A DNA stretch of 64,000 bases from Icerya purchasi. Taxonomy: Eukaryota; Arthropoda; Insecta; Hemiptera; Monophlebidae. Both the position numbers and the translations under genes were made by a program. The stretch's first letter is position 1. Each line of letters starts with the position of its first letter. Positions 44,164 through 54,975 of the stretch are shown piece after piece. Location of the stretch: NCBI GenBank assembly GCA_039619475.1, contig CM077115.1, forward strand, positions 148,574,274-148,638,273, written 5' to 3'. The notes under the pieces were generated by a model. The model did no database searches. It worked only from the letters and a program-made list of their open reading frames with translations, and was not told the origin of the DNA.

Positions 44164-46190
44164 TTTTTTTTTTTTTTTTCTTTTTTCTACCCTGGGCGCG
44201 CCAGCGGCCTTGACCCAACAACATGAAAAATTAACAGTTATAACTAAATAACCAGGCGGTCAGAAATGGAGAGGACAAAGGACAGTAGCAATGGGATAAC
44301 TGAAGGCAATGGGAAGGAAAGAATATAGGTAGCGTTAAAGGGAGTAGGAAGACCCAAAACTAAAAGTTGGGTGTAAAGAATAGAGCGTTCGTTAGAGAGT
44401 GCTGAACATTCGAATAGGATGTGATTTGAATCACAAATACAAGAAGGCTCAGAAGCGTGAAGAGAGCAGAAAGGAGAAGGGGACAAAGCGAATCGAAAGC
44501 GAGAAGAGGGGAGAAGAGAATGATTGATTCTAAGCCTAATTAAGGAAACAACAGTGGAACGACGACAGATAGGAATAGATTGAAACCAAGGCAAGAAAAA
44601 CCGGTTGAATAAGACGGTAGTATGAATATAATGATTAGAGAATAAAGATGGATACATGTCAGACCAAAGTCTGGAATGATTAGAGCGTGATAGAGAAAGA
44701 ATGTCTGAGGAAGGGAAAGAGTCGAGGAAAGGACCAGTGCGGGCGGCTGAGCGAGCTAAAGAGTCAGCTGAGTCATTTCCCTCAATATTGGAATGACTAG
44801 GGACCCATAGAAAGTCTATGGAAATGGAGCGGAACGAGAACAAAGAGGAGACAAGAGATCGGATAGAGAGGATGATACCGTCAGTAGTATAAGAAGGAGG
44901 AGAGGAGATGGCTTGAAGAACGCCTTTGGAATCAGAGACTATCAGGAATTTGTGAACTCCACTCGTAGAGGATATGAATTGAATGGCACGAAGAATTGAG
45001 ATCGACTCGGCTGAGAAGATAGAGCAGAAAGAAGGAAGTCTGAAAGACTCAGAGTGCAGGAACGTAGGAGACGTATACGCGCCACCCACGCCCCCATCAC
45101 TCTTGGAGCCATCCGAGAAGATTAAGGCATGGGAAGGAAAAGAAGAGTTCAGTAGCTGAAGGAATTCGAAGTTGACTACATTGTGAGAGGAACAATTAGC
45201 TCTCGGACCGGAAGAGAGGAGAAATTGATGGGGTGCCATATGCTATTAAAGTCGAAAGAAAAGTAAGGAAGACTGTTATAAGAGAAAACGTAGGGAGAAA
45301 AATTGGAAACACGAGCAGCTATGTATGTGATAAAATCGGAATTCTATGAGGCGCCAAGCGCCAGTGATTTTTGATATAAAGATAGGAAGGGATAATATTG
45401 GATGACAAAATGAGGAGGCGTTTTATTAAAAATCGATAACCGAGGAGTGAACGACGAATGGAAAGAGGCTGAGTGGAAGATTCGGATAGAATCGCAGGAA
45501 TAGGAGAAGATTTTAAAGCGCCAATGCATAGGCGAAGGTAGGAATTCTGAATTGCGTCAAGTTTCGAAAGGAGAGACTTGGAGGCACTGCCATAAATGAA
45601 AGAACAATAGTCGAGTTTGGAGCGAATAATCGATTTATATAGAATTAATAGAATGTACACGGGTCTCCACCCCATCTGAGCGGTGATAAAGATTTGAGGA
45701 GATTAAGTCTTTTGATCGAGGAATTATAGATATAATTAATATGTTCATGAAATGTAAGGCGACTATTTAAGAAAATACCTAGATAACATATGGAATTAAC
45801 AGTGGGAATAGGTGTACCAGATACGCTGATGTTTATAAAAGCACGATTAAAGGGTCGGAGAGCAAAAATTATACAGGAAGACTTGGAAGGGGAAAGAGAG
45901 AGGTGGAGTGTAGATAGAGCATTGCTAAGATGGGACAATGAATGGTTTAACTCGTTGGTGGCAGAGGACAGATCATCTGAGGTGGAATAAACTAAAATGT
46001 CATCAGCAAAAAGGAGAGAGAAAGAGGGAATAGGAAGCGAAGCAATATCGAAAGAGTAAATATTAAAAAGAGTGGGGCTAAGGCAGGATCCCTGGGGAAG
46101 CCCACGATTAAATAGTGTTATGTTATATCCTGTGACTTTTTTCATCCTTCCGCATTGCAATTTCCAGTTGTTATCAGAGATGGTTTTGTT
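44164..46190 (-). mobile_element. LINE family A, copy 2: longest copy, minus strand
   Basis: The poly(A) appears as a T-run at 44165-44180 with TTTTTTCT following. Then comes the conserved GC-rich tail: the plus strand here reads TGGGCGCGCCAGCGGCCTTGACCCAACAACA, the reverse of the GCCGCTGGCGCGCCCA tail of copy 1 (25.6 kb). Upstream, on the minus strand, the coding remnant runs to about 46190, where similarity to RT ends abruptly in an AT-rich flank. The 2-kb length is still 5' truncated, since the endonuclease and N-terminal RT motifs are missing. Confidence 0.85.
44244..46190 (-). pseudogene. LINE family A ORF2 remnant: RT palm, thumb, RNase H and Cys module
   Basis: From the 5' side on the minus strand: KKVTGYNITLFNRGLPQGSC (PQG block), LSPTLFNIY and FSLLFADDILVYS (catalytic FADD, intact), then LHLSLSPSKSSCIIFALRPF and VNSICYLGIFLNSRLTF. 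A one-base frameshift near 45675 follows GGDP. The next frame gives RSKLDYCSFIYG and RRSLLGYRFLIKRL, ending at a stop near 45319. A two-base insertion near 45200 leads to the last frame (45239-44244): FSDGSKSDGGVGGAYTSPTF, IVSDSKGVL, WVPSHSNIEGNDSADSLAR (RNase H) and the CDSNHILFECSAL module. It ends ISDRLVI like copy 1. Frameshifts near 45675, 45320 and 45200 make it a pseudogene. Confidence 0.85.
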
Positions 46191-46575
46191 GCTCGCGGGT
46201 TTATGTTGTTTGATTTTTTTGAGATTTATTTAAGGAAATTTTTTGTTTTATTTTTCTTAGAAATAATGCCGTCATTATTTGGATCACTCTGAAATGCAGT
46301 TGCTCGATATTAATTTAAATTTTTCGAAGACTCTTCTATAAGAAGACTCCCTCAATTTTATTTGTGCATCTTTTCATTTTTTTTTTTTTTTTTTTGTTTT
46401 ATTCTTCATTATTTCCTATGTAGAAGCTGATTTTATTATTTTTCATTATCAAGCTCTTCTTATTCCTGGTAAGATCCAAAATTTCTAAATTCCTGTTTCC
46501 GAAAACTTTTCTCGTTCGGTCCATTTTTTTTTTTTTATGTTACATATTTAAACACTCGCTGTCCGTAATTACACC
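46191..46575. other. T-rich flank
   Basis: Homopolymer-rich T-tracts at 46379-46396 and 46526-46537, no gene. Confidence 0.6.
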
Positions 46576-46740
46576 TTTTTTTTTTTTTTTTTTTTTTTTT
46601 GGAGAGAGCCGTCAACTACGGTCGTTAACCCAGCGCGCGAGTGAAATTATCAGATGTCTGAATGCGTGGCAATGAGATTCGAACCCAGTTCTACCTGAAC
46701 ACGAAACACCACTGTCCAACAAATGACGGTAGCATCCGTT
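46576..46740 (-). mobile_element. Short tRNA-derived SINE (family 3) with poly(A)
   Basis: The T-run at 46576-46600 reads as a 25-A tail on the minus strand. Reading inwards from 46735, the minus strand has GGACAGTGGTGTTTCGTG (A-box-like), then GAACTGGGTTCGAATCTC with a near-perfect B box. The body of about 70 bp runs to the poly(A): CACTCGCGCGCTGGGTTAACGACC and GGCTCTCTCC. The small size, tRNA-like promoter and A-tail are diagnostic of a SINE; the tRNA parent cannot be assigned. No second copy was found in the window. Confidence 0.6.
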
Positions 46741-47655
46741 TTATTTTGTTTAATTTTCCAAACCGGTCAAACAGTCCTAAAAAAAAGGTGAAGTAATTGT
46801 TTTAGTATTTTTCCTATTTAGATGTTATTTTGAACTTTCTTATGGTTACTAGTATTTTCGGAATTGGTCGACTGGTAAACATTGAAGGTAATTAAGGAAA
46901 AGACACGTCAACTCGTAACCTGAAAAAATCAGATAATTTCTTCGCGACAGACCTAACACGTAAGCCAACTCATCATCGACAACGGTCTGATAATCTCCGG
47001 ATCAGTGCTTCCTAACGTTTCGTTTATCATGCTCCGGCTATTAAAATCTCGATCATTCTCGTAGGGTAAAAAATCAATAATTCCCTTTTGGACCAGTATT
47101 AATTACAACAAATAAGAAAACCTATACGACACAAAAGTAATTTTATAACGTAATGCCCCAGATATTTGTCGCTGTATTTGTTGCCCAGCAACATTTTACC
47201 GAAATATATTATACTCCGAATTTCTTACAGTCGCATCAAAATGTCGTGAAAATATAGAAATTAATATTAAATAGTCTTTATTTATAAGCGCGCCTTGTTT
47301 AATAACTAATATAGCAAATATTTAATAAGAAGTAGAAACTTTCTGAGTTATAAAAAAGTTCATTAAAAAGCTATATAATGCCGGAAACATTTTTAAGTAC
47401 TCGCATATATACATTTAGACGAGTGCTGCGGCACATCACGATGATATTAAAAGTTCAGAATGTGACGGTGTCCGGTAGGCGGTAGAGAAAAAGATGAGAA
47501 ACATACCTTGAGGTCGAAATTATTCACTTTTATAAAATTTGTTGGGTATCTTAGTGGTCGGCTATTAGTTACCAATTAGCCAAATACTCGGAAATGCATT
47601 TTCGCATAGATCCTGAAATAGAGTTACCAGTCGGCGTCCGCCTACTAGCTTTTTT
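46741..47655. other. AT-rich stretch with no recognised gene
   Basis: Nothing supportable. Flanks the SINE family 1 copy. Confidence 0.5.
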
Positions 47656-47960
47656 CGCTTGTATATTTTACTTTAGGCAGCGCAGGTAACTTGGCGTGCT
47701 TTCACGGATTCGAGACCTATCTCGTTCCAAACCTAAGCCAATGCCATGTTTACTCAGTCTAAAATTAATTGCATACTAGAGAAATTTGGAAAGTAAAGGC
47801 GGTCGAGAGAAAGAATCTGCCCTTTAATATTCTCTTCACATTAGATCTTTATGTATATATTGTGACTGAACCCTCATTTCGTAACCTCCGAAGCCTTGAC
47901 AACGGAGTAGGGGACTTACTTTCTACACTTCACTTTACTCATCATATTTTTTACGATTAA
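47656..47960 (+). mobile_element. SINE family 1, copy 2
   Basis: Starts in a decayed tRNA-like head (GTGCTTTCACGGATTCGAGA), then TCTCGTTCCAAACCTAAGCC, TACTAGAGAAATTTGGAAAG, TAAAGGCGGTCGAGAGAAAG, AATATTCTCTTCACATTAGA, TGTGACTGAACC, CCTTGACAACGGAGTAGGGG and ACTTACTTTCTACACTTCAC. All blocks match copy 1 at 28962 and copy 3 at 62059 in order. The A-box region is decayed. An extra stretch (about 25 bp) around 47740 distinguishes it from the others. Confidence 0.7.
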
Positions 47961-48599
47961 TTAAGAAAATCCTCTCTCCCCTTAGTAATTTCATTATTCC
48001 GATTATTACCTTTGATAATTTTTATCGAATATGCGCGCACATCTTTTGATTTCTTATCGTTTTTGTCTTTCCCGAAATAAAGTAAATTTCATCGCACATT
48101 ATTACGTATCGTGGTTGCGGTTGTAACTGTTCATGAAGAATCTGAATCATTAGCCGCATCCGCCCTCATTATCGGAATGCGCCAAGCTAATTTTGCACCC
48201 GGATTGCTTCAGAATGTATAAGATATTTAATTTTAATGTATACACGTCAAGTTATCGTTTGCGTGACAGAATATCAACTAACAGTGTAAACGCGTAAATA
48301 CGAGATGATTGTTATAAGGTTTTATACCGAACATTTTTCTTTTTTCCAAAAAAACAAAAAAAACAAACCATTATTTAGGGGAATGCGTTCCGGAAACATG
48401 TCGATTATGTAGTTTTAAATTTATGTATTTTCCGAATAAAAATTTGCCTTTTCATTTCCTTTAATAACGAGATAATTGTTACAGCTCACTGAATAAAAGA
48501 CGCAACACTCGCGGTAAAATTCGATATGTTTTGTTCCGGTACACGAGGTCGAGGGTACATTTTGAAAGTATTTTAAGCCCGTCATAAGTTTTTATTATA
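47961..48599. other. AT-rich stretch with no recognised gene
   Basis: No gene. Contains CCGGAAACATGTCGAT at 48391-48406, a word shared with 1511-1526. Confidence 0.5.
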
Positions 48600-48905
48600 T
48601 ATTTTTTAATTTCCATACGCGGGTTTAATTTCTTCAGGAATTGCCAATATCCACTAGACTCGGACAAAGTGGCGGACGCTGATCACCTCATCTTCGAATG
48701 CAATTTGCGCACGGCGCAAAGAATTATTTTATATAACTCGATAATAAATTTCCAGATCCCTCTGCCATGTAGTGTCAATTCTCTCCTGGCCATCGGGTAT
48801 TATTTGATTATATAGTTCAATGCAATATTACTGTGTAGCGTTAATTAGTTAATTAATTATATTACACTGACGATATTTTCGACGCCCAAAAAAAAAAAAA
48901 AAAAA
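48600..48905 (+). pseudogene. LINE C-terminus and 3' tail, related to family A
   Basis: Plus-strand translation reads DKVADADHLIFECNL, RIILYNSIINFQIPLPCS and LLAIGYYLII before a stop near 48813. The ADADHLIFEC core and the following IILYN...LPCSV pattern resemble the C-terminal Cys module of LINE family A (DVNHIFFECPALRNERYLLYS), but the sequence is clearly more divergent. A 3' end GACGCCC is followed by an 18-A tract at 48888-48905, comparable to the GCGCGCCCA plus poly(A) of family A. It is truncated just before the Cys module. A head-on neighbouring LINE starts about 100 bp to the right. Confidence 0.6.
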
Positions 48906-49003
48906 TCTATATACGAATGCGGTAAATTTTTCGCTGTAGAATGTGGTTTTCTTCTTTCCTTTTTTTTTTTTTTAGTATTTTTGCCTGTTGCGCGTATCTT
49001 TAG

Positions 49004-49640
49004 TTTTTTTTTTTTTTTTTTTTTTAGCTCGACTTTCGTTACTGGGCCAGTTTTCCAGATTTTTAAACTTTTAAATATTTATCCGATTGATCTCGATAAA
49101 ACTGTAAAGTTCTCCACTAAATACTGACGATAGTTCATTAATGATTATCATCGTCGAAATCGGCAATGTTTTCCAGTTATTTAATCATAAATGTATTAAA
49201 CGATCTCCAATGCATTTGATACTTTGCCATATATAATGTTCAAAAGCTCCCCGCTCCTGCTTATTACATTTTTCGCATATCGGATTGCTCCTTTATACTC
49301 AGTCTAAATAAATAGCTCTCTAGCCGTGCTGCAGTGCCCAATTATTAATTTTACATGTAGTCTCTTTCTTATCTGTTTACATAAAACCATGGTCTAGTGG
49401 ATACTTTTTCTTTTGAATGTATGCATATACTTTAGTTTTGGTTTCGTTATTTTTTAAATATTCCTTATCCCATTGAATTTGAATCTGTTCTATAATGTGC
49501 GGCATTGCCTCTCCCTAGTTAACCTTATTATGAATTATCAGATAATTATCCGCCTCTGTCAATTTGTCGGCCATCTTGTTTCCAAATATAGCACAGTGAG
49601 CTGGAGCCCACTTAAACTTTACTCTGGTCAGCAATCTGGA
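49004..49640 (-). pseudogene. LINE D: RNase H end, Cys module and poly(A)
   Basis: The T-run at 49004-49025 is the poly(A) of this minus-strand element. From about 49625 the minus strand reads RVKFKWAPAHCAIFGNKMAD and KLTEADNYLIIHN, the end of an RNase H domain (H and D residues of the APAH..I.GN..AD block). Then come HIIEQIQIQWDKEYLKN, a stop-interrupted stretch, and NPICEKCNKQERGAFEHYIW (the Cys-Cys-His module). Four or more stops are present. The motif words differ from family A and from LINE E, so this is a separate family. Its poly(A) end lies about 100 bp from the plus-strand tail ending at 48905, tail to tail. Confidence 0.7.
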
Positions 49641-49649
49641 CAGTTTAAT

Positions 49650-50420
49650 TTTTTTTTTTATTAACTGAAGATGTGTATGAGGATTACCGTGTTTAACTAC
49701 TGGGGCTATTACAGCACATGGAGCCTACTTAGGAGGATTAATCGCGATAGTACAGACCGCTGCTCCGCATGAAATCTAATACAGCTGCGACAGCGGACGG
49801 AGCATTTGATAGTATCTTAGAAATAGAGGAGGTGATAATGGATCGTGGTACTGCAAAGGAGGAACATTCGAGAAATAGGTGAAAGGTGGATGGGGAACGC
49901 GCTCGGTTGACCACAGAAGGGGCAGACATTTGGGGGTACCTGGCTCGTGAATGTGTAGCTGTGCGAGAGGGTTGTATGTCCTATTCGGAGACAAAATATT
50001 TGCGGGAAACTCCGTCTGTGGACCATCGGGGGGCTCCGTGGTTGTGACTTTATGCTTCGGAGAAACGTACTTGAAGATCTCCATTCCTGCTGCCATTCTT
50101 CTCCGGTTTGGTGCGTAAATAAATGAGCCAATGTAGGAGGAAGAGGGGGGTTATATGGCATTCCAGAGAACAGTGTCGTCTGAGCTGCTCGATTGACACG
50201 CTCATTGCCTGCAACCCCAACATGAGCCGGCACCTATAGGAAAGACATTTCAGAGTTTAGATGTGATAGCCTGTATTAATGGACCTTCCTTATCAAAGTG
50301 TTGTCTGATCTAAATCGTTGAGATGAGTTGAAGGGAGTTTAGAGAGTCAGTAATGAGTAGGGCCTTTTGGGACTAGGGGCGTAAATAATCTTTCTTATTT
50401 AGCATTCAACATTGCTCATT
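49650..50420 (-). pseudogene. LINE E: RNase H and C-terminal module remnant
   Basis: Minus-strand coding starts near 50390 with ITDSLNSLQLIST (RNase H Asp block), has a stop, and continues with PAHVGVAGNERVNRAAQT at 50235-50180. Then come LPPTLAHLFTHQTGEEWQQEW, LRIGHTTLSHSY and PPNVCPFCGQPSAF, where IGHT..SHSY and CPFC are the familiar C-terminal block of jockey-group LINEs. It ends in several stops near 49740, and a T-run at 49650-49659 looks like a short poly(A). A 9-bp word TTTAATTTT on both sides could be a target duplication, but it is too AT-rich to count. The element sits directly next to LINE D, so one may be inserted in the other. Confidence 0.7.
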
Positions 50421-52080
50421 AAATTTAATTTTGTCCTGCTTAATCGTAACAAGGAAGCTAAAAGTCGGTTACTGTGAATATTCTTTTCATTATTTGTTTT
50501 TTTTTTTTTTTAATGTTATTTGGGTTCGTCAGCAAGGATTTGTTATATGTGTGTATGTTTTTCATAAATATAAAGTTGTATCATCCGATATGATTACATT
50601 GAAAGATGGTTTGATAAGAAGAGTGCGTGTAAAATTTTTATTGTTGTAAAACTAGAAAAAGTATGAGGTTTTCTCACAATTTTCTAGTATTTTAAATACA
50701 TATAAAAAAAAATCACAAATTCAAATCACATTAATAATTGTTAATCGTTTATAATATTACACGAAAAAATAAAAAAAAAAACGAAGAAAAAAACGGTGGG
50801 TTATCAGCTTAAATTTGACACTTTTATATGCCTATATTAAAATCTAAAGCATTATAAGCTTTGTATATTTAAAAAAAAATAATCTTTTCCATGGGGAACT
50901 GGCTTATCAATGCCCCGTGGAACTACAGAAACTCTAGTAGAGATTGCCTCCAATTTTTTTTTTTCGTTGCTTACAACGCTAGCGGAAGCAAGCCAACTTC
51001 CGGTTGTAGTAAGAATGATGATGTGGTGTGATAAATTCCGTTTAAAAGTTAAGTAACAGTCGTTATTAATAAGCGAATAGGGATTTTAAACGATTTGACA
51101 AATAAACGATATTCCTTTTAAATAAATCGGTACCGGTGATAGGAAATTACTAAAACATTATATTAAGTGTAAAGTTTAATAGCAGTATGTTAGATGTAGA
51201 TAAAAATGAATATTCAATTTTAAACGGCCATTATCAAAAATAATACATTACCAAACACCGACCGAAGATTTCTTCGATTTTGAAGTTATCCTACGGATAA
51301 ATAACGAAACAGATGCATACATGCAGTTTATCATTTTTTATTTCGGTAACACAGGTGCGTACCTAGAGGATAGTCGTCGGTGACTGTGGAAGTGAAGGTA
51401 ACAGTTTTCATATTAAGGAGGCGGTGTTGGTTGTACAAAATTATAGAAAAATGAAAATTCTTATGTAAAATGAATTCGAAAAATGTCGATCGCGGGAATT
51501 TTAATAGAAAAATAAATATAATTTTACAAAATGCTAATTAGTTTCTGATTTATTACGTGTTGACAAAAAAAACAAAAACAAAAAACTGAGTGTTCAGTAG
51601 AATTAGTAACGCGTTGAATGCAAAATGAAGAAAATCGCAGTCGAAATGATGGGTTAGGGAAACACAGACTAATCTCTGCCATTGTAATAGTCAATAAACC
51701 AAGCAAAACACCATGCGATTAACGTTAAAAGAAGAATGAAGGCATTGATTATAATCAGTAGATGGAAACATTTTCATATAGGCGCGCGTTGTCTGGTTAC
51801 GACATTAATACAAAAATTACAGGTGCAACTACGCGCGCTATACATTATATACAAATCTAAAACTAGGGATAATTTTCCAAAAAAAAAAAAAAAAGCGCCG
51901 TAAGTGATTGCATAAATCATAATTGCCCTGTTATCTTCGAAAGTTCAATTAAATATTGTAAAAAATCGGGAATAAAAGGAAAAATTGAAGAGAACCGGGA
52001 AAAAGATCAGTTCGGGATTTAGAAAAGGGAAAACCCGAAGATATCTCTGAAACTCGTACTGCAAAGAAGATTAGATGTAA

Positions 52081-52082
<2 letters not shown>
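50421..52082. other. AT-rich stretch with no recognised gene
   Basis: No gene or repeat family recognised. T-tracts at 50500-50511 and 50956-50964, A-tracts near 51880-51895. Confidence 0.5.

Positions 52083-52139
<57 letters not shown>
52083..52139. repeat. (GA)n microsatellite
   Basis: About 28 uninterrupted GA units abutting the RTE remnant. Confidence 0.95.
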
Positions 52140-52144
<5 letters not shown>

Positions 52145-52900
52145 CTTTCGTAGATGCAGAAAATACCTTTGACAATATCGATCGGAAAATATTATTTCAA
52201 ACTTTAAAAGATTGTAGTCTGGAACGATTAATATCAAGCTCACATACATGTATAAATCGCAAACGGTATAGTCAATTTTAATCGATACCAGTGTTAAAAG
52301 TAAAAAAGGGGTTAGGCAAAGCCTTTCATATCATATCTATTTAATATAAGTGTAAAAGAACCGATCAGAATATGAAAAGAAAGTCGAAAAGAGTAAATAT
52401 AAATGAGGAACGTTTTATGAGACTGACATTGGTACTCTCTGTTAGCAGAATCAGAAAAGAATATGTATAAAATGTAACATTTTTAGCGAGAATAATTAAC
52501 TTCATAAAAAGAAAATGAATGTAACGAGCACTGGTAAAAGTAAAAAGACAAGCATAAAAATAGACAATATCCACTTAGATTAAAATTAATGGAAATATGT
52601 TATCCAGGAAGTGCGATGACAGATGATCACGGAAGCATAACAAACGTTAAAAGAACAAAATAGAACAGATTAAACGCGTATTTAATAATAAAAAATCAAC
52701 ATTAATAAATAAGAAATTCATTTGGAAAGAAAATTTGTTGAAATATAAGTTTGGAGCGTGGTCAATTACAATTGTGAAAATTGGACATAACATCGGAAAT
52801 GAATAAACCGAAGTCAGTGAGAATGTGGACTTGACGCAGAAATATCTTGGAAAGAAAAGAAAAATATGAAATTTTATGAGAAATGATCATATTGGAACAC
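52140..52900 (+). pseudogene. Decayed RTE-type LINE fragment
   Basis: Plus strand: ATFVDAENTFDNIDRKILFQ (palm motif A, with Asp-Ala-Glu-Asn in place of DLEKAFD), LKVKKGVRQSLSYHIYL (a decayed GVRQG...LSPYLFN block), and ICIKCNIFSENN. Later, near 52595, comes YPGSAMTDDHGSITNVKRTK (the Y.GS.I..DG....I..RI block of RTE) and AYLIIKNQH. The region near 52740-52850 (SLERGQLQL, MWT, LTQKYLGKKRK-like) fits the degraded ALYG.E.WT...MWCWRR segment. The order is that of the RTE copy at 59.6 kb. The catalytic YADD block is unreadable, many stops occur, and no tail was found. The GA repeat may mark its 5' truncation point. Confidence 0.55.
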
Positions 52901-52958
52901 GTAAAATAAAAAGGCGTAAAATGCATTACTTCGGTGTCGCACATATATGTATATATAC

Positions 52959-52961
<3 letters not shown>

Positions 52962-53018
<57 letters not shown>
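52962..53018. repeat. (TA)n microsatellite
   Basis: About 28 TA units. Confidence 0.95.
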
Positions 53019-53022
<4 letters not shown>

Positions 53023-53581
53023 AAAAACTCAGCCATTTTGGCCTCGCAAGGGGCTATGCCCTTTGACCCCTCTTGTTTACATTTCTGACTCTTTCTCTTC
53101 TATACTTTGTATAAAGTGATCAAAATTTACAACGTAATTCTAAATCGGTTCATATAAATATAAGTTATGCACGATCAAACGTAAAAAATAAATAACAACA
53201 GAAAAAAAAACGGGACGGTAGTGTAACTTTTTTCTTTTTGGAAGTCGGTAAAAATTAAAATATTACAAACGTTTCATAAAATTGAGACATATTTTGAGAC
53301 ATTTTTCGTTACATAAAACTGGGACATTTTTTCTAATGGGGGCTGGCCTGAGAATTACGTTGTAACTAATATATAGGAAACTGCAACGAGGAAATAAAGA
53401 AAAAAGGCGACAGATCGTGGACAATATCAAAAATGAACGAATGTGCGATTCGCCGTGAGGCAGAGAAGCGTTCAATATGTTGCTTCGCAATATTCGATAA
53501 TCAGAGACGGGAACTGACGGAGAGTATACTGAAAACCTTTTTGACTAGATTGAAATTCAGGTACATTGCAAGGTGTTAATG

Positions 53582-53662
53582 ACTTCGTGGTGCAGTGGTA
53601 GAAGTCATGGTAATTTGTGTCACATGAATAAAGAAGAAGGAGTTGTTCGAATCCAACGATGA
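53582..53662 (+). repeat. tRNA-like block with A and B boxes, probably a SINE head
   Basis: ACTTCGTGGTGCAGTGGTAGAAGTC carries an A-box-like TGGTGCAGTGGTAG, similar to tRNA-Gly or tRNA-His heads, and 50 nt further on GTTGTTCGAATCCAACG carries a B box (GTTCGAATCC). The TGTTCGAATCCAACG arm forms a good T stem. The acceptor and anticodon stems do not close. This makes it a decayed tRNA-derived SINE head or tRNA pseudogene rather than a functional gene. No poly(A) follows directly. Confidence 0.45.
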
Positions 53663-54229
53663 TATGTAAAATTTTTGATTTTACATAATTGCCATAACTT
53701 TTCCCACTGTACCGCAAAACAAATTCAAACTGGTTTATGTTTTTATACTATACGAATATGATAATTAATTTTTTTATTAAATTTAAAATTGATTTTTTTG
53801 CATTACTTTATTGTTTTTTCGTAATTTTTTTTATTTAATATACTTTATTTTGGAATAATCGGTCTTCCGAACCATTCGGACAATAAACGTAATTTGGAAT
53901 TTATTTGTCGTTTAATGCGGCTTCTAAAAATTTGTATTTCTCACGTAAATCAAAAAGAAGATGTATTCTAATATTTTACACGATTCTTATATTCGTAATC
54001 TTCTATCGATCTGCAAAATTTAATCAAAATCAGTGACCCCAACGTCGTGACCTCTCCTTGTAAGACATGTATGTATCAAAAAAAAAAAAAAAAAAAAAAA
54101 AATCAAATATTAGGCAAAGTTTTTATTAAACTTTTCATTAGTAAAATTAATAAAATTAAATACTTTTGCTTCTGTTTAGTTATTGGCGAGTATCGTAAAG
54201 ATCCGATCACAAAAGAAAAAAAAATAAAC

Positions 54230-54975
54230 TCCTCCACGCTGCGAAGTAAACAGGGGGAAAGCGCGCGTCGATTTGCAATACACTAATATATGTATGTGTA
54301 TCGTTTGTTTTTTCGTTCGGTATTCCGAATCAACGGGAAGAGATAGGACGCCTCTTCCTAGTTCGAAAAAAAAGTCCGTTGGACAGCGACCGCTCGAATT
54401 ACTGCAACTTCCGTGATTAATGAGGGAAGCGTGGAAGCACGATTAGTAGTGGGCCGCGAAGCAGATAGCGCGATGTGATTAGGGGTGAGCGTGGTCGTCG
54501 TCACGACCAGGTGGGCTCTTTGCTTGTCTGCGAACCTATGTGTATAACCAGCGTATACAGGTATCGTATAGAACACCGGTCCGGCACGCTTATGCCAGTC
54601 AAGGCGGCACGTGTCGCTTTCGGTGCAGCAACAAATGTGTGTCTTTACACTAGCCTGGTTTTCTCAAGACAGCTCCGCGATCGCCAAAAGACGAACCGAT
54701 TCCACACACCGTGACCGGCAGCACGATGCCATACCGCCTTACAAGATGTTACAGGCTAATAATCAAACTCTAACCGTTTTTTTTCTTCATTTCGTCGTCT
54801 TTATCTTTCATTTCTTCTATCGCTTTTCTTCGTTCATCGCTGATAAAACGGCCGTTCTCTGGAATAGTTCACGCGAATATCTTCTTCTAGCTGTTCTCCT
54901 TACAACGACCATATGCACTGAGAATAGGGGAATTCAAGAGACAGCCAACGCAGTTTCTTATTCTTAATAAATTAA
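54230..54975. other. GC-balanced block with no recognised gene
   Basis: Composition is near 50% GC and CpG is common, clearly higher than the flanks. There are several overlapping frames (plus 54475-54714, plus 54611-54967, minus 54358-54576), none with a domain I recognise. It contains GTGGTCGTCGTCACGACCAG, a short palindrome. It may be an exon, a 5' untranslated region or a non-coding RNA gene. It may also be a fragment of an unidentified repeat. Confidence 0.3.

Larger units (their letters stand above)
52901..54199. other. AT-rich stretch; TA repeat and tRNA-like block
   Basis: Contains (TA)n at 52962-53018, a tRNA-like block at 53582-53662, and an A-tract at 54079-54101. No gene is supportable. 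Frames at 53263-53717 (minus) lack known motifs. Confidence 0.5.

Noticed and set aside
49634..50430. Nine-base target duplication (TTTAATTTT) around LINE E
   Set aside because: The word is so AT-rich that it is expected by chance in this sequence.
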